Counted from the stretch's first letter, positions 8,220 to 16,980 are shown. The stretch is DNA of 64,000 bases from CAIVVT01 sp963823095 (GCA_963823095.1 CAWGKI010000049.1:62001-126000); one strand, 5' to 3'. Made by a program: numbers and translations. Notes: a model not told the origin generated them from the sequence alone.

Positions 8220-8221
8220 AC

Positions 8222-9181
8222 TCAGTTACCAACTCCGGTCAGACCGAGTCCGTACTTCAAGACGAGTTCCTGCAGATCTTTCAGGTAAAACACCTGGATG
8301 TTGACTCCAGGATAAATCTCGCGCAGCAAGCGGATCTTTCGGTTCTTCTTCGTCACCAGCGACTGCTTCATCGTGGTCAGCTCGACGTACAGGTCCGACT
8401 CCGGCAGGTAGAAGTCGGGCGTGAAGGCCTCCAGAACGCGTCCCGAGGCGTCCCAGGCGATGGGGAAGCTCTTCGGCTCATACTCCCAGGCGATGCGATA
8501 AAAATCGAGCAAATTGGCAAAAATCTGCTCGCTGGGATGATAAAACTGGGCTTTTTTCAAACTGGCCTGGCCCTTCGCGGTCATTCCGTAACGCGCCAGT
8601 TGCAGCCGGATCTTGAACTGCCTTTGGGCCTCGGCAGCGGGCGCGAGCAGACCGTAACTGTCAAGCTCGTGGGCGTGCGCCGCGGCCTCGATCATCTGGG
8701 CCATCGGTTCGCCGTCGAAGGTTCCGGCGTTGAGCACCAGATCGAAGCTGTCGGGCGCCGGGTTTGCGCGCCGGAAGCGCAGCCGGCGAAGCAGGCGCGC
8801 TTCGCGTTCTCGCGATTTGAGCTGCTGTTTTGCCGTGGCGCGGTCGAGATGATCGTCGAGCATTAAGTTGCCGGTTCTGCGATTAGCGTGCGCGACGATG
8901 CGGACGCGCAGCATCGCGGGGAACCCTTCAAACAGCAACTCCGCCCCGTCCACGCCGATCACGAGATGCGTCTGCGTCGCGAGGCGCACCACAACGGAAG
9001 CAGCCATCGCGGGCCAGGCTTTGTCCGGCCAGGGAGTCTCGCCGGGCTCGCCGAACTCCTCAATCAGCAGAGCGTCCAGACGGGCTGCGCTCAAATGTTC
9101 GTAACCCAGCCGCTGCGCCGCCAGGCGGGCGACCTCGCCGGTTCGGCAGCCGGGTTCTCCGGAGACGGTGACTATGGCCAT
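8222..9181 (-). CDS. Cytidylate kinase-like domain with C-terminal PD-(D/E)XK-like domain
   Basis: 319 residues from the ATG at 9181 (MAIVTVSGEPG). The first ~190 residues resemble the cytidylate-kinase-like P-loop family, but the loop reads SGEPGCRTGE and lacks the Lys of a working Walker A. The C-terminal ~75 residues carry WEYEPKSFPI, then AFTPDFYLPESDLYVELTTMK, with Asp256, Glu267 and Lys272 placed like a TnsA/VRR-type PD-(D/E)XK nuclease core. A related protein next to hpt occurs in other bacteria as far as I recall. The role is unknown; a nucleotide- or nucleic-acid-related function is plausible. It is first in an operon with hpt. Confidence 0.7.
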   Translation of the reverse strand: MAIVTVSGEPGCRTGEVARLAAQRLGYEHLSAARLDALLIEEFGEPGETPWPDKAWPAMAASVVVRLATQTHLVIGVDGAELLFEGFPAMLRVRIVAHANRRTGNLMLDDHLDRATAKQQLKSREREARLLRRLRFRRANPAPDSFDLVLNAGTFDGEPMAQMIEAAAHAHELDSYGLLAPAAEAQRQFKIRLQLARYGMTAKGQASLKKAQFYHPSEQIFANLLDFYRIAWEYEPKSFPIAWDASGRVLEAFTPDFYLPESDLYVELTTMKQSLVTKKNRKIRLLREIYPGVNIQVFYLKDLQELVLKYGLGLTGVGN

Positions 9182-9315
9182 CGGCTCAAGTACTCCGTTC
9201 CCGTTCCACACGGTGGCTCGCAGCGCGGAACCGAGTGTAGAAACGCTTCCGGATCGAGCCGCGCGCTGAGGGCTTCAGACGGGTGCGCGATATGGGGCTG
9301 ATGCGGACTCGGCTG

Positions 9316-9503
9316 CTTGGTGGGGCGGACCCCCAGGTCCGCGGCCGACCCCCAGGTCGGCCATGCGCCGATCGGCCACCCGATTCGGCGGTTACCGCGA
9401 GCGGAACGTCATGCCAAAGTAGGTCGCGCAGCACTGCGGAATGCTCGTTGAAGACTGGCCGACCTGGGGGTCGGCCGCGGACCTGGGGGTCCGCCCCACC
9501 AAG
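9316..9503. repeat. 48-bp perfect inverted repeat made of hairpin modules (CCCA/TGGG-loop class)
   Basis: The left arm 9316-9363 and the right arm 9456-9503 are exact reverse complements over 48 bp, separated by 92 bp. Each arm contains modules such as GCGGACC-CCCA-GGTCCGC and GGCCGACC-CCCA-GGTCGGCC. It fills most of the 354-bp gene-free stretch 9182-9535; nothing else is seen there. Related elements lie at 18843, 20347 and 42328. Confidence 0.9.
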
Positions 9504-9535
9504 GCCATGATAGCGTAGAGGCGTCAACCTCAATC

Positions 9536-11226
9536 ATGCTCTCACGAAGATCGTTTCTCCAAACATTTTCGAGCATCGCCGTTGCGGCTCCGGCTTGGGG
9601 CTTGAGACGGCTTGGCGGGCGGAGGCGCGCAGTGCGACGTCGCGGTGATCGGCGGCGGGACCGGCGGCTGCGCGGCCGCGCTGGGCGCGCTGCGAAACGG
9701 AATGCGAGTGGTGATGACGGAGGAGACGGCGTGGATCGGCGGGCAGTTGACATCGCAGGCAGTCCCACCCGACGAGCATCCCTGGATTGAATCGCACGGG
9801 GCCACGAGCACTTATCGGGCTTATCGTCAGGCGGTGCGCCAGTATTATCGCGACCATTCGGATCTGACCGTTGAGGCGCGGGCGAACGCGCTCCTGAATC
9901 CGGGCGGCGGCAGCGTTTCCGTACTGACGCATGAGCCGAAAGTATCGCTGGCGGTTTTGCAGGCAATGCTCGCACCCTTCGTGAGCGACGGGCAGTTCAC
10001 TCTGCTCCAACGTCATAAACCCGTAGCCGCGGACGTGGCCGGGGACCGCGTGCGAGCCGTGCGCGTGCGCAATCTGGAGACCGGCGTGCTCGTGACGGTG
10101 GAAGCCGCGTACTTCCTCGACGCCACGGAACTCGGCGACCTGTTGCCTCTGACCAAAACGGAATTCGTGACAGGCTTTGAATCCCGCAAGCAGACCGGCG
10201 AGTTGCATGCTCCGGACGAAACGCAGCCGGACAACCATCAGGCCTTCACGGTTTGCTTCGCCCTCGGCTACGACAAAGAGAAGGATCACACGATTCAAAA
10301 ACCCGCGGAATACGCCTTCTGGCGCGACTACATTCCGGAGATGAAGCCCGCCTGGCCAGGGAGGCTGTTGAGTTGGTCGATGACCGAACCGATCTCGCTG
10401 AAAGAACGCAAAGTTACTTTCGACCCTGAAGTGGAAGCGACGACGCCAGGCGTCATGAACTTGTGGATCTACCGCCGCATCGTGCGAGCGCGAAATCATC
10501 GACCCGGATTCGAGGGCGGCGATGTCACGCTGGTGAACTGGCCGCAGAACGACTATTGGCTGGGCAACCTGTACGGCGGAACGGCGGCAGAGGCGTCCCG
10601 GCACCTCAAGCGCGCGAAGCAGCTCAGCCTGTCATTGCTTTACTGGATGCAGACGGAAGCGCCGCGCGCCACCGGTCCGCGGGGGTGGCGCGGCCTGCAC
10701 CTGCGACCGGATCTGATGGGCACCTCCGACGGCCTCGCGATGTATCCCTACGTTCGCGAAGCCAGGCGCATCCAAGCCGAGTTCACCGTGCTCGAACAGC
10801 ATGTCGGTATCGATGCGCGCGAAAAGCTGACGGGCAAGCCGCGCGAAGAGATCAGTGCCGAACGTTTCGACGATTCAGTTGGCGTCGGCAGCTACCGTAT
10901 CGATTTGCATCCCAGTTCGAAAGGCGACAACTACATCGACGTCGGCTCCCTGCCTTTCCAGATTCCGCTTGGCGCGCTGATCCCGCGCCGGATGGAAAAC
11001 CTGCTGGCCGTCCGCGAAGAACATCGGCGTCACGCACATCACGAATGGATGCTACCGGCTGCATCCGGTGGAGTGGAACATCGGCGAAAGCGCGGGCATG
11101 TTGGCGGCGCACTGCGTCATCAGGAAGCTCAAGCCGCGGCAGGTGCGGAATACGGAAAAGCTGTTGCGCGAATTCCAGTCAAGGCTGACCGCGCAGGGCG
11201 TCGAGTTGGAATGGCCGAAGGCGTAG
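9536..11226 (+). pseudogene. FAD-dependent oxidoreductase, broken by two single-base frameshifts
   Basis: The gene starts at ATG 9536 with a twin-Arg-like signal (MLSRRSFLQTF). The FAD-binding Rossmann motif DVAVIGGGTGGCAAA continues one frame later, so one extra base lies near 9596-9612. The body (LDATELGDLLPL, YWLGNLYGG, RPDLMGTSDGLAMYPYVREARRI) is the secreted FAD-dependent oxidoreductase family with PF12831-type fold. A second extra base near 11008-11017 throws the conserved end (KNIGVTHITNGCYRLHP, ESAGMLAAHCVI) into another frame that ends at 11224-11226. Removing one base at each point restores a full-length protein of about 560 residues. The gene is either dead or carries sequence errors. 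The substrate is unknown. Confidence 0.8.
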
Positions 11227-11251
11227 GGCCTCCTGCTCGTTTTGTCGCACG

Positions 11252-11373
11252 CCGGCCTTGTGGCGCAACCGGCCTTGTGGCGCACGCTTTAGCGTGCTGT
11301 GGCGGGATTTATCCCGACATCCGGCAATTGGTGGCATGAATGCCACCACAGCACGCTGAAGCGTGCGCCACAG
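11252..11373. repeat. Modular palindrome chain (two-base-loop class)
   Basis: Two tandem copies of CCGGCCTTGTGGCGCA (11252, 11269) lead into hairpins GCACGCT-TT-AGCGTGC, CGGGAT-TT-ATCCCG and TGGTGGCAT-GA-ATGCCACCA. The closing arm GCACGCTGAAGCGTGCGCCA (11351-11370) pairs back to the first module. The outer word GTGGCGCACGCT is shared with 5236-5361. It sits between the two frameshifted oxidoreductase genes. Confidence 0.85.
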
Positions 11374-11411
11374 AAGCGTGCGTCCCGCGTACGCGGCTAT
11401 CCTGAACTCGT

Positions 11412-12081
11412 ATGCAGATCAATGCGGCGGTGGTGGCGGGCGCGACCGGGATGATCGGGAACTACCTGGTCAACATCCTGCTCGAAGATGCGTTTTACGA
11501 CGTCATCGTCACGCTGACGCGGCGTCCCCTGGCGCTTGACTCACCGAAGGTGGAGCAGCGCCTGGTTGATTTCGACGAGTTGAAGAGCCGCCGATCTCGT
11601 GGGAGCGACGCACCTGTTCTGCTGCCTCGGAACGACGATGAAGACGGCTGGCAGCCGCGAGGCGTTCCGGCGTGTGGACTATGGGTATTGCGAACGCTTT
11701 GCGCGACTGGGGCGCGAAGTCGGCGCCACGCGTTTGATGCTGGTGTCGAGCGTGGGCGCGAGCCCCAGCGCTTCGAGCTTCTATCTGAAGACGAAGGGCC
11801 AGACCGAACAGGCCGTCTCCGCTCTCGGGTTTGAAGCGCTGCACATCTTCCGGCCCAGCGTGCTGATGGGCCAGCGCGCTGAGGAGCGTTCCGGCGAACG
11901 CTTCGCGGCCGGCGCCTTCCGCGCGTTCGAGTTCCTGATGCGCGGACCTCTATCCAAATACAGGCCGATGCCGGCCGGTGTACTCAGCGCCTCGATGGCG
12001 GCAGCCGGGGAGCGGGGCGAGTCGGGCAAGCACATCCACGACTACCAGGACATCATGCGGCTGGCCGGGTTCTCGCGGTAA
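11412..12081 (+). pseudogene. NAD(P)H-binding Rossmann protein (NmrA/TDR-like), frameshifted
   Basis: The N-terminus VVAGATGMIGNYLVNILL is a Rossmann NAD(P)-binding motif (GATGMIG) of the atypical short-chain dehydrogenase type. After DFDELKS the frame changes; the rest (ADLVGATHLFCCLGTTMK, RLMLVSSVGASP, FYLKTKGQTEQAV, LHIFRPSVLMG) is read one base later to the stop at 12079-12081. A single extra base near 11585-11597 explains it. The reconstructed product of about 220 residues resembles the oxidoreductase Htatip2/YwnB group. The substrate is unknown. It is probably not translated as one chain unless the extra base is a sequence error. Confidence 0.78.
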
Positions 12082-12524
12082 TAGAGCGATTCGAAAATGC
12101 CGCACAATCACATGATCGCGTGATAACCCGCACAGGTATTGTCTTTGGCTGTTTCGGAATCGAAATGGCAACGGCGTTGCCGCAATCATATTCTCTCGTC
12201 ATTAGAATCAGCACTTTACAGATTCAAAACGGCAACCCCTTGCCGTTTCGCCGAGTAAAGCACGGTGGCTCTCCAGAGCAGAGCGGAGCTTGCACGCCCT
12301 GCTCCTGGAGTTTCCACATTTTTTGGGCAAGCAGGCGTACTCAGATGTGAGGCAGGCTAACAACCCTCTCCACACCTGCATTTGCCGGCTGTCCTGAATA
12401 TGCAGAAACTCGGGACCCGCGTCTCACGACGTGGGCTACACTCTTTCGCCCTGCAGGCTCCCTGAGAACGCACACTCGGCTGTTACCACGGGAGTTCAAC
12501 TGCCGTTTTCAGGTCGAAACGTCG
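12082..12524. other. Gene-free spacer (443 bp) with one dispersed repeat copy
   Basis: No protein-like frame is seen. 12346-12408 repeats parts of 2171-2380 (TGTGAGGCAGGCT, then TGCATTTGCC and GTCCTGAA). The stretch 12170-12310 is AT-richer than its surroundings and contains the words GCAACGGCGTTGC and GGCAACCCCTTGCC, which form short imperfect palindromes. Confidence 0.5.
12346..12408. repeat. Dispersed intergenic element, copy 2
   Basis: By eye about 35 of 42 bases from 12371 match the stretch beginning at 2338, and the TGTGAGGCAGGCT word at 12346 matches 2172. No hairpin chain separates the two parts here. Confidence 0.6.
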
Positions 12525-15134
12525 CTACTCCTGCCGCAGCACTGTTGCGGGATCGATCCGCGTCGCGCGGAGGGCGGGGGCGCAGCAGGCGATGGCGGCG
12601 ACGAGCACGATCAGAGCGCAGCCGGCTGCGAGCACTGCCGGATCGGTGGGCTCCACTTGATACAGCAGTCCCTTCAGAAAGCGCGTCAAGGCGAATGCCG
12701 CGGCCAGACCGATCGCCAGACCGGCCAGCGTCATGGTCAGGCCGTCGCGCAGGACCAGGGCGAAGATCGATTCGCGCCGGGCCCCCAGGGCCACGCGCAC
12801 GCCGATTTCGCGCGAACGCTGGCTCACGCCGTAGGAGATCACTCCGTAGATCCCGACGCAGGCCAGCGCCAGGGCGATTCCGGCGAGCAGGCCCAGCAGC
12901 CACGCCTGCACGCGCGGCCGGCCGATGGAATCGGCGATGAGATTCTCCATGCTTACGATCTCGGCTGTCCCCTGACCAGGGTCGACCTCGTGGATCGCCT
13001 TACGGACCAGGCTCACAAACGGCCGCGTGTCGCCCGTCGTGCGCACCACAATCGCCGCAATCCCTGACGGCACCTGGTCGTTCGATAGAAAGACTGTTGT
13101 GCGAGGCTCCGTCTTCAGATCGCCGTGCCGGATGTCGGCCGAAACACCGACGATCTCGACCGGTTCTATGCCGTTCCAGAAGACACGGAGGCGCTTTCCG
13201 ATCGGGTCCTCGTTGGGGTAAAACGTACGGGCCGCCGTTTCATTGATGATGCCAACGGGACGGCCTCCGGCGCGGTCGGACGCGGTGAAGTCCCGGCCTC
13301 GCAAGAGCGGAATTGCCATCGCGCGGAAGTAGCCGGGCGTGATCACCGAGATGTCTCCGGTCGGGGCCTCGCCCCTGCGTGGTTCCGGACGGTCGGCGCG
13401 GAAACACCAGGTCCAGGAGTTGAAACCCTGCATGGGCAGAACGCTGATGGAGCCGGCCGCGGCCACGCCAGGCAGCGCGCGGACGCGTTCCAGAATCGCG
13501 TTGACGGTTTGCGCCTGCCGCGATTGGTCTTTAGATGGGAGCAGCATCATGCGCACGGTCAACAGGTGCCGCGGGTTGAAGCCCGGGTTGACTCCGTTCA
13601 AGCGCAGAAAGCTTTGCACCATCAGGCCCGCGCCGGCGGCTAGCACGAGCGCGAGCGCCACCTCCACCACGACCAGCACGCGGCGCAGCCGGTTGCCGGA
13701 AACAACCCCACGGCTCGACTCATGCAGGCTGCGATTCAGCTCGAGCCGCCTGGACTGCCACGCCGGGGCAAGGCCAAAAGCAATTCCCGCGACGGCGGAA
13801 ACCGCGGCGGTGAAGAACAGGACTGCGAAGTTGACGTGAATCTCGCCGCTGCGCGGCAGAGGAAACGACGGCGGCAGCGTTGCGATCAGCAGATGGACCC
13901 CGATCGCGGCCAGCACCGCTCCGAGCGCGCCGCCGAGCAGGGACAACGCGATTCCTTCCACCGTCAACTGTTGCAGCAGGCGTGCGCGGCCCGCGCCCAA
14001 GGCGAGCCGCATGCTCATCTCGCGGCTTCGGCCCGCGCCTCGAACCAGCAGCAGGTTGGCGACGTTGGCGCATGCGATCAGGAGCACGAAGCCGACCGCG
14101 AGAAACAGGACCAGTAGAACCGGGCGCGTATCGCCGACCATTTGCTCCTGCAGCGGAACGACGGACGCGCTCCAACGCGAATTGAGATTAGGCCGCTCGA
14201 GCGCGGTGCGCACCATGATGGAGGCGACGTCGGCTTGCGCGCCGCGAGCGTCGCGTCCCGCGCGAAGGCGCGCCACGACCGAGTAATTGCGCCCCTCTTC
14301 GATATTCATCCGCAGGGGAATGAAGAGCTTGTCGTCGCGGCTTGGAAAAGCCAATCCAGGCCGCAGCACGCCGATGATTTGATGCGGCGCCGCGTTGATG
14401 GAGATGGCTTGTCCGAGAACGTCGGCGCGGCCCGCAAAGCGCTCCTGCCAGACGCCATAGGAGAGGATGACTACGTCCGGGGCACCGGGTTTGTCTTCGC
14501 CCGGCGCGAATGTGCGGCCCAGCAGCGGCGTGACGCGCAGCACCCGGAAGAAATCGGACGTCGCGGCAACGCCGGTCACCTGCTCCGGCTCCGCTCCTCC
14601 GGCGACGTTCAACGGCAACTCGTTGTACGCCGCCAACGCCTCGAAGGAGTGGTTGCTCTCCTGCCAGGCCCAGAAGTTGAACGGCGCGACGACGCTCCGA
14701 TCATGACTTTCCGGAGGGCGTTCCCATACGGTCATCAGGCGGTCCGGCTCCGGAAATGAGAGCGGACGGAGCAGGACGCCGTCGACGACGGTGAAGATCG
14801 CCGCCGTCGCGCCTATACCGATCGCCAGGGCCGCGATGGCGAGAATCGAAAACGCGGGCGCATTGAAGAGCGATCGAAGCGCGAACCGGAAGTCCTGGGC
14901 GATACTTTGCAGCCAGACGAAGCCCCACATCTGGCGCGTGACTTCCTCGACCAGGGCAACGTTGCCGAACTCACGCAACGAGGCGTGCCGGGCCTCTTCC
15001 GGAGTGGCCCCAGCGGCGATCCGTTCGCTGGCATCGATGGCCAGATGCGCCTGGATCTCCTGCTCAAGCTCCTGGTTGGCCTGGCTGCGATGAAACAGAC
15101 GATTGAAAGATGATCCTGTCTTATGCGTCGGCAT
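12525..15134 (-). CDS. MacB/FtsX-type ABC permease of the acidobacterial orphan (ADOP) family
   Basis: 869 residues. The N-terminal ~90 residues are a soluble acidobacterial extension (ELEQEIQAHL, ATPEEARHASLREFGN). Then follow two copies of the MacB periplasmic-core plus FtsX permease unit: membrane segment FSILAIAALAIGIGATAAIFTVVDGVLLRPL, a periplasmic domain, three membrane segments around residues 350-450, a second periplasmic domain, and three final segments with SQRSREIGVRVALGA. No ATPase gene is nearby, which is why the family is called orphan. The role is unproven; export or envelope-stress functions are suggested for MacB-like permeases. It starts nine bases after the PadR gene, so the two form one operon. 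Confidence 0.93.
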   Translation of the reverse strand: MPTHKTGSSFNRLFHRSQANQELEQEIQAHLAIDASERIAAGATPEEARHASLREFGNVALVEEVTRQMWGFVWLQSIAQDFRFALRSLFNAPAFSILAIAALAIGIGATAAIFTVVDGVLLRPLSFPEPDRLMTVWERPPESHDRSVVAPFNFWAWQESNHSFEALAAYNELPLNVAGGAEPEQVTGVAATSDFFRVLRVTPLLGRTFAPGEDKPGAPDVVILSYGVWQERFAGRADVLGQAISINAAPHQIIGVLRPGLAFPSRDDKLFIPLRMNIEEGRNYSVVARLRAGRDARGAQADVASIMVRTALERPNLNSRWSASVVPLQEQMVGDTRPVLLVLFLAVGFVLLIACANVANLLLVRGAGRSREMSMRLALGAGRARLLQQLTVEGIALSLLGGALGAVLAAIGVHLLIATLPPSFPLPRSGEIHVNFAVLFFTAAVSAVAGIAFGLAPAWQSRRLELNRSLHESSRGVVSGNRLRRVLVVVEVALALVLAAGAGLMVQSFLRLNGVNPGFNPRHLLTVRMMLLPSKDQSRQAQTVNAILERVRALPGVAAAGSISVLPMQGFNSWTWCFRADRPEPRRGEAPTGDISVITPGYFRAMAIPLLRGRDFTASDRAGGRPVGIINETAARTFYPNEDPIGKRLRVFWNGIEPVEIVGVSADIRHGDLKTEPRTTVFLSNDQVPSGIAAIVVRTTGDTRPFVSLVRKAIHEVDPGQGTAEIVSMENLIADSIGRPRVQAWLLGLLAGIALALACVGIYGVISYGVSQRSREIGVRVALGARRESIFALVLRDGLTMTLAGLAIGLAAAFALTRFLKGLLYQVEPTDPAVLAAGCALIVLVAAIACCAPALRATRIDPATVLRQE

Positions 15135-15143
15135 TGTCGTCCC

Positions 15144-15494
15144 TCACTGTGCCGGATCCATCACGCCGGCGATTGCTTTGACCAGCAGATGCCATCTCGA
15201 TTGCTCGGCCAGGAGTTGCTCTTTCCCGGCCGCCGTCAGGCGGTAATACTTGGCCTGTTGGTTGTTCTCCGTTGTGCCCCACTCGGAGCAGAGCCAACCC
15301 TGTCGTTCCAGCCGGTGCAATGCCGGGTAGAGCGATCCGGTCTCAATCTTCAGCACGTCGTCTGAATTGGTCCGGATCATCTGTCCTATGCCGTGGCCGT
15401 GCCGTGGTCCCCATTGCAGCGTGCGCAGGATCAGCATGTCGAGCGTGCCCTGCAGCAGCTCGATGTGGTTCTGGTAGCGGGTCTTCTCATTCAT
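15144..15494 (-). CDS. PadR family transcriptional regulator
   Basis: 116 residues. The winged-helix domain starts IELLQGTLDMLILRTLQWGPRHGHGI, with the recognition part IETGSLYPALHRLERQGWL and the wing KYYRLTAAGKEQL. PadR proteins repress neighbouring transport or detoxification genes and release DNA on binding small ligands. It precedes the ADOP permease in the same direction, the standard acidobacterial pair. The palindrome just upstream at 15509 is a likely self-binding site. Confidence 0.93.
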   Translation of the reverse strand: MNEKTRYQNHIELLQGTLDMLILRTLQWGPRHGHGIGQMIRTNSDDVLKIETGSLYPALHRLERQGWLCSEWGTTENNQQAKYYRLTAAGKEQLLAEQSRWHLLVKAIAGVMDPAQ

Positions 15495-15508
15495 AAAAAG
15501 CCGTAGAG

Positions 15509-15526
15509 CGTCTAAGGTCGTAGACG
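15509..15526 (-). promoter_or_regulatory. Candidate PadR operator
   Basis: CGTCTA-AGGTCG-TAGACG is a perfect 6+6 dyad with a six-base spacer, 15 bp upstream of the PadR start. An overlapping weaker dyad AAGGT...ACCTT spans 15514-15538. Position and symmetry fit an autoregulated PadR promoter. There is no direct proof. Confidence 0.55.
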
Positions 15527-15737
15527 ATCTACTACCTTTTACGAAGGGGATCGCGGCAAGTTCCCGTCGAGCGCAAAAAAAGATGAACGGGTCCGATGGA
15601 TTATTTACGGAGCCGCACTCTCACGCGGCCCGCACACCCGAATCCGGGATTTCCGCCGTGCTAACCTCCGGAAGAGCCATGTCCGTGGCTGAACCCTCAC
15701 CGTTCCTCAACCGACAACCGACGAAAAAGGAGTGAGC

Positions 15738-16268
15738 ATGAAAACGCTGTTGCTGGCTATGGTTTTCGGCGCGCTGACTCTGCACGCCCAGACGGATCCG
15801 CTGGAAGGGGTCTGGCAAGGCTACGACGGAGAGTGGATCCATGTTTCGCGGCAACTCGTCTCGCTGGCAGAAGCGATCCCCGCGGAGAAGTTTGCCTGGC
15901 GCCCGGCGCCCGGCGTGCGATCCACCAGCGAAGTCATCATGCACATTGCGGTCGCGAATTTCTGGTTGCTGAGCATCACAGGCGCCAAGATGCCGGAGGA
16001 GTTCAAGCCCGATCTCGAAAAATCCGTGACCGGAAAAGCGGAAGTGGTTGGCTGGTTGAAGCGCTCGCTGGACGCGGTGAAGAGCGCTCACGCGAGCGTC
16101 ACTCCCGCCGACCTCCAGCGCAAGGTCAAGGTGATGGGAAGGGACGCCAGCGTGGATGGCATGTACCTGCGGATTATCGTCCACGCCAACGAACATATGG
16201 GGCAACTGGTGGCCTATGCGCGCATGAATGGAATCGCCCCGCCATGGTCGGAAGGCGGCGGGAAATAG
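15738..16268 (+). CDS. Secreted DinB-like protein
   Basis: 176 residues from the ATG at 15738, chosen because AAGGAG (15727-15732) lies five bases upstream. A signal peptide (LLLAMVFGALTLHAQ) is followed by a DinB four-helix fold: SEVIMHIAVANFW gives the first His, and RIIVHANEHMGQLVAYARMNGIAPPW the two C-terminal His of the metal triad. DinB proteins of the DUF664 type are often thiol-dependent metalloenzymes in the cytosol; exported members are common in acidobacteria and their substrate is not known. Confidence 0.88.
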   Translation: MKTLLLAMVFGALTLHAQTDPLEGVWQGYDGEWIHVSRQLVSLAEAIPAEKFAWRPAPGVRSTSEVIMHIAVANFWLLSITGAKMPEEFKPDLEKSVTGKAEVVGWLKRSLDAVKSAHASVTPADLQRKVKVMGRDASVDGMYLRIIVHANEHMGQLVAYARMNGIAPPWSEGGGK

Positions 16269-16392
16269 CCAAGGTCCGTCGTTCGAGATGCACTATGACG
16301 CAGCTCTAATGCGAGATCCTTATGGGATCCATCCGCATTGTTGTGCCAAACTGGCAACAGTTCGCTTTCAATCGTCCAAGAGGAGGACCGCA

Positions 16393-16578
16393 ATGAAGAG
16401 ACTAATGGCTCTGATGGTAGGACTGTGCCTCACATTCGGCACAGTCGCCGTCGTGTTCGCTGACGATGCCCCCGCCGAGTCGAAACAGGCTAAGGGGAAG
16501 GGCAAGGGTAAGGGCAAGACCGACACCGGGAAAAAGGGCGCGAAGGACAGGACCGAAGCCGTCAAGAAGAGCAAGTAG
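16393..16578 (+). CDS. Small secreted Lys/Gly-rich peptide
   Basis: 61 residues from the ATG at 16393, with AGGAGG at 16381-16386 six bases upstream. Residues 1-23 are a clear signal peptide (LMALMVGLCLTFG...FADD). The mature part is very basic, with a KGKGKGKGK run and KKGAKDRTEAVKKSK at the end. It resembles histone-tail-like or nucleic-acid/polyanion-binding peptides, but no family is recognised. Comparable exported KGK peptides occur in other acidobacteria and planctomycetes by my recollection. Confidence 0.75.
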   Translation: MKRLMALMVGLCLTFGTVAVVFADDAPAESKQAKGKGKGKGKTDTGKKGAKDRTEAVKKSK

Positions 16579-16587
16579 GCTCGACTC

Positions 16588-16680
16588 CGCGGGAGCGAAG
16601 CTGTAGGGAAGCAGGGCTAATCTCCGGCTTCGCTCGCGCGGAATTGTCTGCAATGCAGTAGATCGAGGCGGGTCTATTCG
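16588..16680. repeat. Long hairpin plus fragment shared with the cation transporter 3' end
   Basis: TCCGCGGGAGCGAAGC (16588-16603) pairs, with one mismatch, with GCTTCGCTCGCGCGGA near 16628-16643. The stretch 16616-16680 closely matches 17745-17810, including GCTAATCTCCGGCTTCGC and CTGCAATGCAG. On the minus strand both copies encode the same tail pattern (TRLDxLHC...EAGD then stop). It is either a dispersed repeat or a remnant of a duplicated transporter end. Confidence 0.6.
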
Positions 16681-16766
16681 TCCCAGTTACGCCTTCGGGT
16701 TGACGGCGAACGCTCGGAGGCGGTCGGCCATTTACCGGCTCCTCGCATTCTGCGAAAGTGAGGCCG

Positions 16767-16980
16767 ATGGAGAACTTCGATCAAATCACCTGGAACCCGA
16801 ACCAGATGAACGGGTAACCGTGCATTCGTTGCATGCGCATCACGGTCCGCCGCCTGGTCGAAGCTGTGTCCATGTACCCCAATCGCGAAGATCTATTTCG
16901 CAACCATCCCCGAATTGGATCCCGAGGATGTGCGACAAGGGCTCGCCTTCGCCGCTGCATACCTTGAAGACACGCGGCGG
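16767..16980 (+). pseudogene. DUF433 antitoxin relic
   Basis: Starts MENFDQITWNPNQMNG, then a TAA stop (16815-16817) stands where DUF433 proteins have Lys before PCIR. The same frame goes on with PCIRCMRITVRRLVEAV. A +1 shift near 16881-16890 then gives ATIPELDPEDVRQGLAFAAAYLED, the DUF433 C-terminus. With one stop and one shift it cannot be made whole. No toxin partner follows. The rest of the 508-bp gene-free stretch 16579-17086 holds only the hairpin above. Confidence 0.72.
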
